Shown here piece after piece: positions 18,052 to 26,621 of a stretch of DNA of 41,748 nt. Below the pieces are notes generated by a model, which saw nothing but the letters and a program-made list of their open reading frames with translations, was not told where the DNA came from and made no database searches. Source of the stretch: Candidatus Latescibacterota bacterium (GTDB lineage: Bacteria; Latescibacterota; UBA2968; GCA-2709665); contig JAGWBX010000025.1 in NCBI GenBank assembly GCA_021295655.1, positions 28,211 to 69,958 of the forward strand, written 5' to 3'. Position 1 is the first letter of the stretch; each line of letters opens with the position of its first letter. A program made the translations under genes and the position numbers.

Positions 18052-18203
18052 ATCGCTTCCTTCGAATGTGGACGGCGATTCCCCGTACTCCGGCCTGATA
18101 ACGAAAAAAACGGGGATAACGTCACCGTTTGTTGAGGGCGGAGCGACGGATTGAAGATAAAGAACATCGGTTCGCAGATCAAGTTTCCCGCGAGGAGCGG
18201 CCA

Positions 18204-19175
18204 ATGTCGGATACGGTATTGTATCTTTCGAGAAGCGACGTGGAAGCGGTGGGTTTGTCGATGTCGGAAATCATCGACGGGCTGGACCGGATGTTTGCAG
18301 AAAAGGGAGAAGGCAACGTGGAGATGCCTCCCAAGCCCGGCATTCACACCCAACCGGATGCGTTCATTCACGCGATGCCGGCGTATATTCCAAGCCTTGA
18401 ATCGGCAGGAATGAAATGGGTGTCGGGATACCCGGGAAACCAGGCAAAGGGGTTGCCGTACATCACCGGGTTGTTGATACTGAACGATCCTGAAACCGGC
18501 ATTCCCATTTGCGTGATGGACTGCACATGGATCACGGCGATGCGGACCGGCGCGGCAACGGCGGTTGCCGCGAAGTACCTGGCACGCAAGGACAGCTCGA
18601 CGGTTGGCATTGTCGCCTGCGGCGTACAGGGCCGCGGAAATCTCGAAGCGCTCTCGTGCGTATTCAATATTCAGGAAGTCAGGGCCTACGATCTCTATCC
18701 GGATCTTGCCGATCGATTTGCGGCGGAAATGGGACCCCGCCTGGACGTGCGGATAGAGCCGGTTCGCGAGGCTTCAGAGGCAGTCAGGGGGCTGGACATC
18801 GTGGTTACCAGCGGCCCGGTTCTGAAACATCCGGATCCGGTGGTGGGCGGCGGCTGGTTGTCCGAGGGATCGTTTGCGTGTCCTCTGGATTTCGATTCTT
18901 ACTTTCGAGCCGACGCGTTTCGAGAGGCCGACAAACTGGCGTGCGACGATACCGATCAGCTGGACTATTACCGCCAGACGGGCTATTTCGGCGATACGCC
19001 CCAACCCTATGCCGACCTCGGGGAAATCGCGGCGGGACTGAAACCCGGACGGGAGTCGGCAACGGAGCGCACAATTGCGATTAACCTGGGCCTCGGCCTG
19101 GAAGACATGGCCACGGCGATCCTTGTCTATCGTCGGGCGGTGGAGCTGGAAATCGGAACCGGGCTACCTTTGTAG
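18204..19175 (+). CDS. Ornithine cyclodeaminase/mu-crystallin family protein
   Basis: A 323-residue NAD(P)-binding protein of the OCD/mu-crystallin family, which includes ornithine cyclodeaminase, alanine dehydrogenase and ketimine reductases. Lys71 in MKWVSGYP and Arg114 in MRTGAATAVAAKYLA are the family's substrate-binding residues, and the nucleotide-binding loop is IVACGVQGRGNLEAL (136-150). The start at 18204 is set by a GAGGAG sequence 8 nt upstream. It is followed after 35 bp by a beta-lactamase-fold hydrolase, so the two may be co-transcribed. Which amino or imino acid it acts on cannot be told. Confidence 0.82.
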   Translation: MSDTVLYLSRSDVEAVGLSMSEIIDGLDRMFAEKGEGNVEMPPKPGIHTQPDAFIHAMPAYIPSLESAGMKWVSGYPGNQAKGLPYITGLLILNDPETGIPICVMDCTWITAMRTGAATAVAAKYLARKDSSTVGIVACGVQGRGNLEALSCVFNIQEVRAYDLYPDLADRFAAEMGPRLDVRIEPVREASEAVRGLDIVVTSGPVLKHPDPVVGGGWLSEGSFACPLDFDSYFRADAFREADKLACDDTDQLDYYRQTGYFGDTPQPYADLGEIAAGLKPGRESATERTIAINLGLGLEDMATAILVYRRAVELEIGTGLPL

Positions 19176-19210
19176 TCAGGCCCGTTAGATTAAAATGCCT
19201 GGGAGGCGCT

Positions 19211-20332
19211 ATGATTCGACAGACAGACGAACCGGAACAAATCGGGCTATCCGAAGAAGCCATCCGGTCGGCCGGCGAGATCCTGGAAGAGGCAGTGGTC
19301 CGGGGAGAGTTGATGGGTGCCGCACTGCAGGTGTCGCGGCGTGGCGTCGCCCTTCCGACGGCGTGTTTCGGGCGCAGGACGCTGGCCCCCGCCGGCTCTC
19401 CGGTTGAGCCGGATACCCGATTCCTGGTTGCATCCATTACCAAGCCGATCGTGGCGGCGGCCGTCATGTTGCTCGTGGAGCGGGGCAAGGTCTGCCTGGA
19501 CGACCCCGTGGCGGAACTTGTACCGGAGTTCGGTCAGGCGGGCAAGGAAGGTGTGCAGGTGCGCCATCTCCTGACCCACACTTCCGGACTGCCGGACATG
19601 CTCCCGCAGAATCTGGATTTGAGGGCCGAACATGCGCCGCTGGATGTCTTCATACAGCATATTTGCAGGGCGGAACTGCTTTTTGATCCCGGTACGCGGA
19701 TTTCCTATCAGAGTTGCGGAATTGCGATGCTGGGCGAGATTGTTCAGCGAATGGAGGCAACGCCCATCCGGACCTTCCTGAAACGTTCTTTTTTTGATGT
19801 GTTGGGACTCGTGGACACGACGCTGGGTTCACTGAAACGGAACCCGAGGGAATCCGACGTCAAGATCCGCAGCGGCGAATACGGTGGCGCGGACGCCGTG
19901 TCGTGGAACTGGAATTCTGACTACTGGCGCGGATTCGGGGCCCCATGGGGAGGGCTCTTGACGACCACGGCGGAAATGACGGCACTCTGCCAGGCCTTTC
20001 TGTACGAGGGTTCGCTGAACGGATTCCGGATTCTGAAGCCCGCGACCGTTGCCGCAATGACAACGGATCAGACGTCGGCAATGCCGGATCTGACCCGGGC
20101 CGACATTCTCAGACAGCGTTGGGGGTTGGGATGGCGCCTGCGAGACCGGATGAGTTCAATATTCGGCGATCTGACTTCGGACGCCACCTTCGGTCACGAG
20201 GGGGCGACCGGCACAGTGGCGTGGGTGGATCCCGAAACGGAGACGACCTGCGTCTTGTTTACCAATGACCCTCAAGGCGCGGCGTCTCTGCGTCCACGGG
20301 TAGGCAATGCGGTAGCGGCCGCAGTGATGTAG
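19211..20332 (+). CDS. Serine hydrolase, class C beta-lactamase (PBP) fold
   Basis: A 373-residue protein of the beta-lactamase/transpeptidase-like family (PF00144), which covers esterases, D-aminopeptidases and related hydrolases. The nucleophile motif SITK is at Ser75-Lys78, followed by the usual LLTHTSGLPD block (120-129). The tyrosine motif is YQS (166-168), not the common YSN or YAN. A HEGATG segment near the C-terminus stands in for the KTG/HTG strand. No signal peptide is seen, so a cytoplasmic esterase or peptidase is more likely than an antibiotic-resistance enzyme. It follows the OCD-like gene by 35 bp; a GGGAGG-like sequence precedes the ATG. Confidence 0.83.
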   Translation: MIRQTDEPEQIGLSEEAIRSAGEILEEAVVRGELMGAALQVSRRGVALPTACFGRRTLAPAGSPVEPDTRFLVASITKPIVAAAVMLLVERGKVCLDDPVAELVPEFGQAGKEGVQVRHLLTHTSGLPDMLPQNLDLRAEHAPLDVFIQHICRAELLFDPGTRISYQSCGIAMLGEIVQRMEATPIRTFLKRSFFDVLGLVDTTLGSLKRNPRESDVKIRSGEYGGADAVSWNWNSDYWRGFGAPWGGLLTTTAEMTALCQAFLYEGSLNGFRILKPATVAAMTTDQTSAMPDLTRADILRQRWGLGWRLRDRMSSIFGDLTSDATFGHEGATGTVAWVDPETETTCVLFTNDPQGAASLRPRVGNAVAAAVM

Positions 20333-20395
20333 TCAGGAACCGAATTGCGGCCGCCGCCTTCGATCCGGGAATTTCAGTTCAGCTTCCAGGGCATT

Positions 20396-21364
20396 CTATC
20401 CTTCGACGTGAACGTGGCCGAAGAGTGTGCTGACCGACTCGTCGTTGTGGATGCGGCGGATCGCTTCCGAGAGGATGGAAGCGACGGAAAGCACCTTGAT
20501 TTTTCCGTTCTGGACGTTTTCAGGGACGGGAATGGAATTCGAGACGACCAATTCCGTCAGGATGGAGTTTTCCACGCGTTCAACCGCGGGGCCGGCCAGT
20601 ACGGGATGTACGATTACGGCGCTGATGTCGAGGGCGCCGTGTTTTCTCAGCGCCGTAGCAGCCTCGACAAGCGACCCGCCCGTAGAAATGAGGTCGTCAA
20701 TAATTACGACGTTCTTTCCATCCACGTCGCCGATAATGTTCAGAACTTCGGTCTGCGTTTCGCTTGAGCGTCGTTTGTCTACTATGGCAAGGGGCGCGTC
20801 CAGCAGTTCCGAATAAGCCCGGGTCATTTTGATGTTGCCCACGTCGGGCGTGACCGTGACCAGGTTTTCCATGCCTTTTTCCATCAGGTAGTTTCCGAAG
20901 ACGTTGATGGAGTAGAGGTGGTCCATTGGGATGTCGAAAAACCCCTGGATCTGGTTGGAATGCAAATCCAGCGAAAGAACCCGTCTGGCGCCGGCCGTAA
21001 CGATCAGGTTCCCGATCAGTTTTGCGGTTATCGGGACCCGCGGCCTGTCTTTACGGTCCTGCCGGGCATACCCGTAATAGGGTAATACGGCGGTGATCCG
21101 TCGCGCGGAGGCCCGACGGGCCGCGTCGATGAGGATAAGGATTTCCATCAGGGCGTCGTTGGGCGTGAATTCCCCGTTGCCGCAGATGGGCTGAACGATG
21201 TAGACGTCGTTGCCGCGCACGTTTTCCCGGATCTGAACGCCGGTTTCTCCTCCCGGGAAACTGATGACTTCGGCTTCTCCCAGCGTGATGTCGAGGAGCC
21301 GGCAGATCTCCTCGGCCAGGGGTCTGTTGATGTTACCGGTGAAAATCTGACAGTCGTAACCCAA
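20396..21364 (-). CDS. prs: Ribose-phosphate pyrophosphokinase (PRPP synthetase)
   Basis: Makes phosphoribosyl pyrophosphate from ribose-5-phosphate and ATP for nucleotide, His and Trp synthesis. It is 322 residues and class I in type. Visible motifs are the flexible-loop segment ARQDRKDRPR (100-109), the ribose-phosphate/ATP site DLHSNQIQGFFD (133-144) and the PRPP loop VIIDDLISTGGS (220-231). The start is a TTG at 21364 with a perfect AGGAGG eight bases upstream; an upstream ATG at 21460 would add 32 unlike residues. The early FPDGE motif reads FPGGE. The gene is divergent from the pseudouridine synthase gene. Confidence 0.93.
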   Translation of the reverse strand: MGYDCQIFTGNINRPLAEEICRLLDITLGEAEVISFPGGETGVQIRENVRGNDVYIVQPICGNGEFTPNDALMEILILIDAARRASARRITAVLPYYGYARQDRKDRPRVPITAKLIGNLIVTAGARRVLSLDLHSNQIQGFFDIPMDHLYSINVFGNYLMEKGMENLVTVTPDVGNIKMTRAYSELLDAPLAIVDKRRSSETQTEVLNIIGDVDGKNVVIIDDLISTGGSLVEAATALRKHGALDISAVIVHPVLAGPAVERVENSILTELVVSNSIPVPENVQNGKIKVLSVASILSEAIRRIHNDESVSTLFGHVHVEG

Positions 21365-21461
21365 AACGTCTGCCTCCTTTGGGGAGTTCGAGTCGCGGAA
21401 TTGAAGAATTGTCCCGGGGAAGAAACGATGGAATATATGGACCGTCTGCGGATGGATCAAT

Positions 21462-22181
21462 ATGTTTAGAATCCTCTACCAGGACGACCACTACGTTGCC
21501 GTTGACAAACCAAGCGGCATCTTCGTACACCCGACCCGCCTCGGACGCCGGGAGCCCAACTGCATGTCCCGCCTGGGCAGGCAACTGGGTCGTCCCGTTT
21601 TTACGATTCACAGGTTGGACCGCGCCACCTCGGGCGTGCTTCTCTTTGCGCTGAGTTCCGAGGCGGCCCGGAAAATTTGCCTCCTGTTCGAAGAGCGCCG
21701 CATCCGGAAGGAATACCTGGCCGTGGTTCGGGGGTTTGCGCCCGAAGCCGGACGGATCGACCATCCTCTGCGCAAACACCGGGAAAAATCAGCGGTGGAC
21801 GCGGTGACCGACTTTGTCCGCGTGGGAACGGTCGAACTTCAGGAGCCCGTTGGCAGACATGATACCGCGCGCTTCTCACTGGTGCGTGCGGTTCCCCGAA
21901 CCGGCCGCATGCACCAGATCCGGAGACACATGGCCCATATCGCCCATCCCGTTCTGGGTGACACCAGGTACGGTGACGGCGCGCAGAACCGGTTTTTTCG
22001 CGCCCGGTTCGGTATGCGCCGTCTGGCGCTGATGGCCGTCTGCCTCGCGTTTCTGCATCCATATACCCGGGATTGCGTTTCCGTTGCCGCGGAACCGTCG
22101 GAGGACCTCCAGGCGACATTTGCCGGGTTGGGCTGGAACGAGTCGTGGGCAGGAGGCCCTCACCCGCCAGGGACCTTGTAA
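21462..22181 (+). CDS. RluA-family pseudouridine synthase, TruC-like
   Basis: A 239-residue pseudouridine synthase that isomerises uridine in tRNA or rRNA. The catalytic aspartate is Asp53 in IHRLDRATSGVLLFA, and the family blocks DDHYVAVDKPSG (8-19), RRIRKEYLAVVRG and GRMHQIRRHMAHIAHPVLGDTRYG are all present. The short length, the absence of an S4 domain and the IHRLDR-xTSG-VLLFALS pattern favour TruC (U65 of tRNA), but assignment within the family is not secure. The last 30 residues are unlike the family. The stop codon abuts a fragment of the window's repeat family. Start by position only; no clear ribosome binding site. Confidence 0.85.
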   Translation: MFRILYQDDHYVAVDKPSGIFVHPTRLGRREPNCMSRLGRQLGRPVFTIHRLDRATSGVLLFALSSEAARKICLLFEERRIRKEYLAVVRGFAPEAGRIDHPLRKHREKSAVDAVTDFVRVGTVELQEPVGRHDTARFSLVRAVPRTGRMHQIRRHMAHIAHPVLGDTRYGDGAQNRFFRARFGMRRLALMAVCLAFLHPYTRDCVSVAAEPSEDLQATFAGLGWNESWAGGPHPPGTL

Positions 22182-22216
22182 ACAACCCGTTGAAAACGCC
22201 CATCCGGGCTGAGGCC
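22182..22216 (+). repeat. Partial repeat-family copy (left-end type)
   Basis: ACAACCCGTTGAAAACGCCC followed by ATCCGGGCTG matches the left end of the complete element at 2929 with a few changes. It begins immediately after the TAA stop of the pseudouridine synthase gene. No matching right end is visible. Confidence 0.55.
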
Positions 22217-22291
22217 GCCGCCCGCCTGTCTTGCCCGAACCACTTCGCAGGTGAGGCGATTGGCGAATACCCGCACAACGGTGTCATCTGC

Positions 22292-23245
22292 ATGCCCGTG
22301 AATCCCGGTCGGATCTCGATTATCCGAAGCGGCGCCGTCGGCGACTTCGTTCTGACGCTGCCCGCGGTGGACACGCTGCGCGTGGCTTACCCGCGTTCAT
22401 GCCTCCGACTCATCGGCAGTCCGTCGATTCTCCGTCTCGCCCCTGTCAATGACATCGTCGACGTCAACAGCGCCGACGTTGCCGGTCTATATAACCCTGT
22501 AGGGCCTGTCCCCGAACGTACCCGCGCACGCTTCTGTGATGTCGATCTTCTTCTGGCCTACGCCGTCGACCCGGATCGCAGCCTTCAATCCCGCCTTGCC
22601 GAGATCGTCAACGGCACGGCGATCGTATACGACCCGCGCCCGAAAGGGGGCGTCCACGTCGTCGAACACCTCCTGACGCCGTTGAGAAGGATGGGCATTC
22701 CCACGTCCGACCCGATGCCCCGAATCCGTCTAGGCGCAGACGAACTGGCTCACGCATGCAAGATCCTGAAAATCCGCCGTCTTTCCTCTCCACTGGTCGC
22801 CATTCACCCCGGGAGCGGGGGCCGGGAGAAGTGCTGGCCGCTAACCTCCTATTTGAAGCTCGCCCACAGACTCGTCAGTCGCGGCGCGGGCGTCACAGCC
22901 GTGTGCGGTCCCGTGGAACAGGACGTGGTCCATGTATTGCAGGCTCACATTCCCTGCCTGGTTCCCCCGGACCTTCGCAAACTTGCCGCCCTGCTGCACA
23001 GCGCCGACCTCTTCATTGGAAACGATTCCGGCCCGGGACACATCGCCGCAGCGGTCGGCACCCCTACGCTCACCCTGTTCGGGCCCACGGACGCGGAAAC
23101 GTGGGCGCCGCGGCATCCCCTCGCCCGGATTCTGAAGGCTCCGGTCGGCCACCTCCCTTCCCTTTCGGTCGAATCCGTGCTGAGTGCCGCACGCCAACTG
23201 CTTGCAGCGGTAACGTCATCTCCGCACGATTCACGCGGACCATAA
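22292..23245 (+). CDS. Glycosyltransferase family 9 (ADP-heptose:LPS heptosyltransferase-like)
   Basis: A 317-residue GT-B glycosyltransferase related to heptosyltransferases WaaC/WaaF and WaaQ, which build the lipopolysaccharide inner core at the cytoplasmic membrane. The N-terminal SGAVGDFVLTLPAV contains the catalytic Asp18. The donor-binding half has AIHPGSGGREKCWP (171-183), GNDSGPGHIAAAVGTPT (243-259) and FGPTD (263-267), all typical of GT9. This suggests a Gram-negative envelope with LPS or a similar glycolipid. The ATG at 22292 has no strong ribosome binding site; longer in-frame starts would cross the repeat fragment. Donor sugar unknown. Confidence 0.85.
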   Translation: MPVNPGRISIIRSGAVGDFVLTLPAVDTLRVAYPRSCLRLIGSPSILRLAPVNDIVDVNSADVAGLYNPVGPVPERTRARFCDVDLLLAYAVDPDRSLQSRLAEIVNGTAIVYDPRPKGGVHVVEHLLTPLRRMGIPTSDPMPRIRLGADELAHACKILKIRRLSSPLVAIHPGSGGREKCWPLTSYLKLAHRLVSRGAGVTAVCGPVEQDVVHVLQAHIPCLVPPDLRKLAALLHSADLFIGNDSGPGHIAAAVGTPTLTLFGPTDAETWAPRHPLARILKAPVGHLPSLSVESVLSAARQLLAAVTSSPHDSRGP

Positions 23246-23386
23246 CCCGTTCCGACGTGATGCTTCTACCGGTTCACGGCATTGAATTTGACATCCTGAG
23301 ACCAATTTGGCATATTGAATTCCATTGTAAATGGCATTTCGGAGTCGTTCTTGCGCGTCGCACATACCGAAGACGAGGAGATTCGA

Positions 23387-24349
23387 ATGGGCGCCCTGCT
23401 GGACCTGACCTTTCGCGGGAATCCAATGGCGGGATCCGTCAATGACACCGGCGAGTTGCGGCGTTCCGACGACATTCAGCACGATCCTGCCGCACTGCAC
23501 GCCCGAATGGCAGATGACGGCTACCTCTACCTGCCCGGACTCCTCGACCCTGAAGAATCGCTGGCGGCGCGCCTGGAAGTCATGAAGCGCCTTGCCAGGC
23601 TGGGCTCGGTGGATGAAACCCTTCCACTCATCGAGGGGAAATACAAGCCAGGCGGCGGGCTTAGCGCCATGTTCGACTTCACACTCGACAATCCGGCACT
23701 GATGAAAGTCCTTTACGACGGACCCATGATCCGGTTCTACGAACGATTCCTCGGAGGACCCGTCACCCACTTCGACTATACATGGTTCCGGGTCAAAGCG
23801 CCGGGAACCACGTCTCCCACCCAACCCCACTACGACGTTGTCTACATGGGCCGCGGAACCCCCAACCTCTACACATCCTGGACTCCGCTGGGCGACGTAC
23901 CCTTCGAAATGGGCGGCCTGATCATCCTGGAGAATTCACACAGGTGCGAACGCCTCCGGCACACCTACGCGCGGACCGACGTAGACAGATACTGCGAGAA
24001 TGAAAACAAAGCCGGACGGATCGTTGAAACCGCCAGGATTCAGAAGCGCGACCTGACCGGCGAGGAACAGTCCCGAATCCGATGGAATTCAACCGGTTCG
24101 TACGCGTCCGACGCCATTCAGGCTCGAAACGAAATCGGCGGCCGGTGGCTGACGGCAGACTACAAACTGGGTGACGTGCTTGTCTTTTCGATGCATACGC
24201 TGCACGCCAGCTCCGACAACCGCACCAACCGGATCCGCATCTCCTCGGACTCCCGCTATCAACTCGCCTCCGAACCGCAGGACGAACGCTGGATCGGGAC
24301 CCGTCCGCCGGCGCATGGCATTCGCGCGAAACAGGGCATGATCTGCTGA
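23387..24349 (+). CDS. Phytanoyl-CoA dioxygenase (PhyH) family protein, second copy
   Basis: A 320-residue Fe(II)/2-oxoglutarate oxygenase distinct from the PhyH at 17.3 kb. His148 and Asp150 lie in QPHYDVVYMG; the distal histidine is His270 or His273 in FSMHTLHASSDN, with Arg282/284 as the likely 2-oxoglutarate ligand. Between these is a long insertion (about 185-255) rich in charged residues. The start at 23387 has GAGGAG six bases upstream; an upstream in-frame ATG at 23315 is weaker. It follows the GT9 gene by 141 bp and converges on the DUF4954 gene. Substrate unknown. Confidence 0.83.
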   Translation: MGALLDLTFRGNPMAGSVNDTGELRRSDDIQHDPAALHARMADDGYLYLPGLLDPEESLAARLEVMKRLARLGSVDETLPLIEGKYKPGGGLSAMFDFTLDNPALMKVLYDGPMIRFYERFLGGPVTHFDYTWFRVKAPGTTSPTQPHYDVVYMGRGTPNLYTSWTPLGDVPFEMGGLIILENSHRCERLRHTYARTDVDRYCENENKAGRIVETARIQKRDLTGEEQSRIRWNSTGSYASDAIQARNEIGGRWLTADYKLGDVLVFSMHTLHASSDNRTNRIRISSDSRYQLASEPQDERWIGTRPPAHGIRAKQGMIC

Positions 24350-24370
24350 CCTTTACGCGTTCCCGGACTT

Positions 24371-24396
24371 GGCAGCCCGTTGAAAAAGTCGCTCTA
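24371..24396 (+). repeat. Solo repeat-family end (right-end type)
   Basis: CAGCCCGTTGAAAAAGTC followed by GCTCT matches the right inverted end of the element at 2929, read on the reverse strand. It lies between the convergent PhyH and DUF4954 genes with no visible partner end. Confidence 0.55.
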
Positions 24397-24436
24397 CAGA
24401 TGAATGGTCCTGACGTCAACCGGCAACCCCGGTTTC

Positions 24437-26359
24437 TCAGTCCCCCTCCCGCGAGCCGCGTTCCCGCATCTGCCGCACGAACGAATTTTCCGAATATTCG
24501 CCGCGCACGGCCCTGAAGTCGGCCGCAACTTCGTCCGCGCCCCCGTCGGCCCCATAGCCGATTGCCGCGGCGGCGCCAAACTCCTTTTCCGCATCAGCCA
24601 GCACCCTTCTCGTGGCCGAGGCGCGTAGCTTCCCGTGCGCCGCTTCCAAATCCTCCAGGTCCTGTGTTGTCAACGCGTCCACGGAAGCGCCGGTACGGTC
24701 ACGGTACGTCCGGCGCACCCAGGCCCACTCGTCTCTCTCGTACATCCCGTCAGCCGACGCGAATGCCGCATTGAACGCCACCACGGTGTCGATGTTTCCT
24801 GAAACGACATCCGCTTCAATCTTCGCCAACCGTGACCCCGCAAGCAACAGACCGCCCGCGTCCGCCCAACACGCATCGTACACCTCCCCCTCGATCGGCT
24901 TCAGCCCCTTTCCGTCCGCCGCCCGCTGAAGGATCTTTGCGATCAGGTAAAGGTCGATCGCGGCCGCATAACTCCTGATGCCGTGGCGCAGGACCAGGCG
25001 CCGGATCCTCACGCCGTTGTGGCGCACGTGCTCCACCTCTCGCGGAGTTTTTTCATACAGAGCGCTCAAGAGCGCTTCTCCCCGGATCATCCGCTGAACC
25101 GTGTAGGGACTGAACACCTCGTACCGGATCCTGTCGCGCCTATCGGATGCCGTACGCCGGTCCCGGTTCGGCCACTTGTCGCCATCGCGAATGGTTCCCA
25201 CCGTGTGCAGGTTCATCGCAGGCGTAAGGAAACTCGCCCCCCTTTCCTCGACGAGGTACGAAAACGGCAATTCCCGGATATCGAAGTTCGTCATGTGCTT
25301 GCCGATGACAACAGTGAACGGCCCGACCGCGCTCGGCAGGAGCATATAGGAAGAGGACCCCGTCTTGCTTCCTCGTTCGATCACACCCTGGTGCACGGGG
25401 CCGAGCTTATACATGTGGTTGCTCTGGTTGGTTCCGCTGCCGGCATTGTAGAACGAATAAAGTCCCGCGATCAGCAACGTGCTCTTGTGGTGCGTTACCG
25501 TGTAAGGACCACCGAACACAGCGCACGCCTCGCCGTTAAAGCACTCCGAATTGGCGAAAAAGAGCGAATTCTCGGCCGAAAACTGCTTTCCCACCTCGAC
25601 TCCCTGTCCAATATAGCACCGGGAAAGGATCGCGCCGCCTTCCACACGGGAACCTTCCGCAATGATGAAATCCTCGGCCACGACGGACGCGCCAACCCGC
25701 GAACGCGCACCCTCCTCGCTCAGTACGGTTCCGTTCTTCAGCAGCGCCGCCCCGACGACCTCCGCGCCGCAACCGACATTTACATCCACAACCTCATTAA
25801 CATGCGCGACCACGGCTCGATCGCCAACCACGCCCACGTCCGAGGTAACTTCCGCAACGTACGCGTCGACCATCGCCTGCAGACGCAACGTCATCTCCGT
25901 CCGGTACCGGTGCATACTCATCACGTATGCGAACTGGCTGGACATCTCATTGAAGATCGGCACCTCGCGTCCGCCCCCCTCGTTAACGGGTTCCACGACC
26001 ACACCATTTCCGAATACCGCGCCGGCACGCGTCGACATATGACCCACGTCCGTTACGACCGCCCCTTCCCCAATCCGGTAATTTGCGAGGTGACCGCGAA
26101 CCCGCGTCACCCGAGCGTTGTCGCCCACGACACAGTCAATCAGGGTCGCGTCCGAGATTTCCGCCGGAAGATCCGCGCCAGCGAAGGACACGGTGCCGTC
26201 CAGCGCGCCCAATCTCACCCGTCCGTAAAAAATCACACGCTTCACCCGATCCGGACTGAATCCGTGCTTCACTTCCACCCCGGACCAATCCGGGGACCCG
26301 CACCCGTTCCGCTCCATCGCCTCAACCTCAGCCATTGAAAGCGCACGATAGCCATCCAT
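24437..26359 (-). CDS. DUF4954 family protein, left-handed beta-helix
   Basis: A 640-residue protein matching DUF4954, an uncharacterised family I know mainly from Bacteroidetes and relatives. The centre (about 60-330) is rich in irregular hexapeptide-like repeats with hydrophobic residues every six positions (for example VGASVVAEDFIIAEGSRV), indicating a left-handed parallel beta-helix as in GlmU, LpxA and other acyl- or nucleotidyltransferases. Family blocks SFLTPAMNLHTVGTIRDGDK and KWPNRDRR are clear. The C-terminal third is helical. ATG at 26359 has AAGGAG upstream. It is divergent from nagB across 262 bp, suggesting a shared control and a link to amino-sugar metabolism, but activity is unknown. 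Confidence 0.75.
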   Translation of the reverse strand: MDGYRALSMAEVEAMERNGCGSPDWSGVEVKHGFSPDRVKRVIFYGRVRLGALDGTVSFAGADLPAEISDATLIDCVVGDNARVTRVRGHLANYRIGEGAVVTDVGHMSTRAGAVFGNGVVVEPVNEGGGREVPIFNEMSSQFAYVMSMHRYRTEMTLRLQAMVDAYVAEVTSDVGVVGDRAVVAHVNEVVDVNVGCGAEVVGAALLKNGTVLSEEGARSRVGASVVAEDFIIAEGSRVEGGAILSRCYIGQGVEVGKQFSAENSLFFANSECFNGEACAVFGGPYTVTHHKSTLLIAGLYSFYNAGSGTNQSNHMYKLGPVHQGVIERGSKTGSSSYMLLPSAVGPFTVVIGKHMTNFDIRELPFSYLVEERGASFLTPAMNLHTVGTIRDGDKWPNRDRRTASDRRDRIRYEVFSPYTVQRMIRGEALLSALYEKTPREVEHVRHNGVRIRRLVLRHGIRSYAAAIDLYLIAKILQRAADGKGLKPIEGEVYDACWADAGGLLLAGSRLAKIEADVVSGNIDTVVAFNAAFASADGMYERDEWAWVRRTYRDRTGASVDALTTQDLEDLEAAHGKLRASATRRVLADAEKEFGAAAAIGYGADGGADEVAADFRAVRGEYSENSFVRQMRERGSREGD

Positions 26360-26531
26360 GTGTGAATTCTCCTTCCTTGCGTATTTCAGTTCCGCCGTAC
26401 GTATCTTGCTGAAAAACCGGTCATTATCGAGCCAGGAGGGCGGGTAAGATATCCAGCACCGCACCCGGCGGCAAGCGTTTTCTGTCGAATTCCCGTCGGG
26501 TTCCGCAACTCACTGTCAGAGGGCAAAACAC

Positions 26532-26560
26532 TTTACTTCAATCCGGCCATTTGGTATATT
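26532..26560 (+). promoter_or_regulatory. Candidate sigma70-type promoter for the nagB run
   Basis: TTTACT (26532-26537), 17 nt and TATATT (26555-26560) lie about 60 bp before the nagB ATG, in the divergent region with DUF4954. The -10 matches consensus in five of six positions. Pattern-based only. Confidence 0.45.
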
Positions 26561-26621
26561 GGCTGTCTCTTTTCAGGCGGTCGCCAATCCAGTAAACGGC
26601 GTTCTACGGCGGGAGCACCGG

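Noticed and set aside
24983..26338. 451-residue open frame antisense to the DUF4954 gene
   Set aside because: It is rich in His, Arg and Pro with no recognisable domain, as expected for the shadow of a GC-rich gene; the opposite strand has a recognised family.
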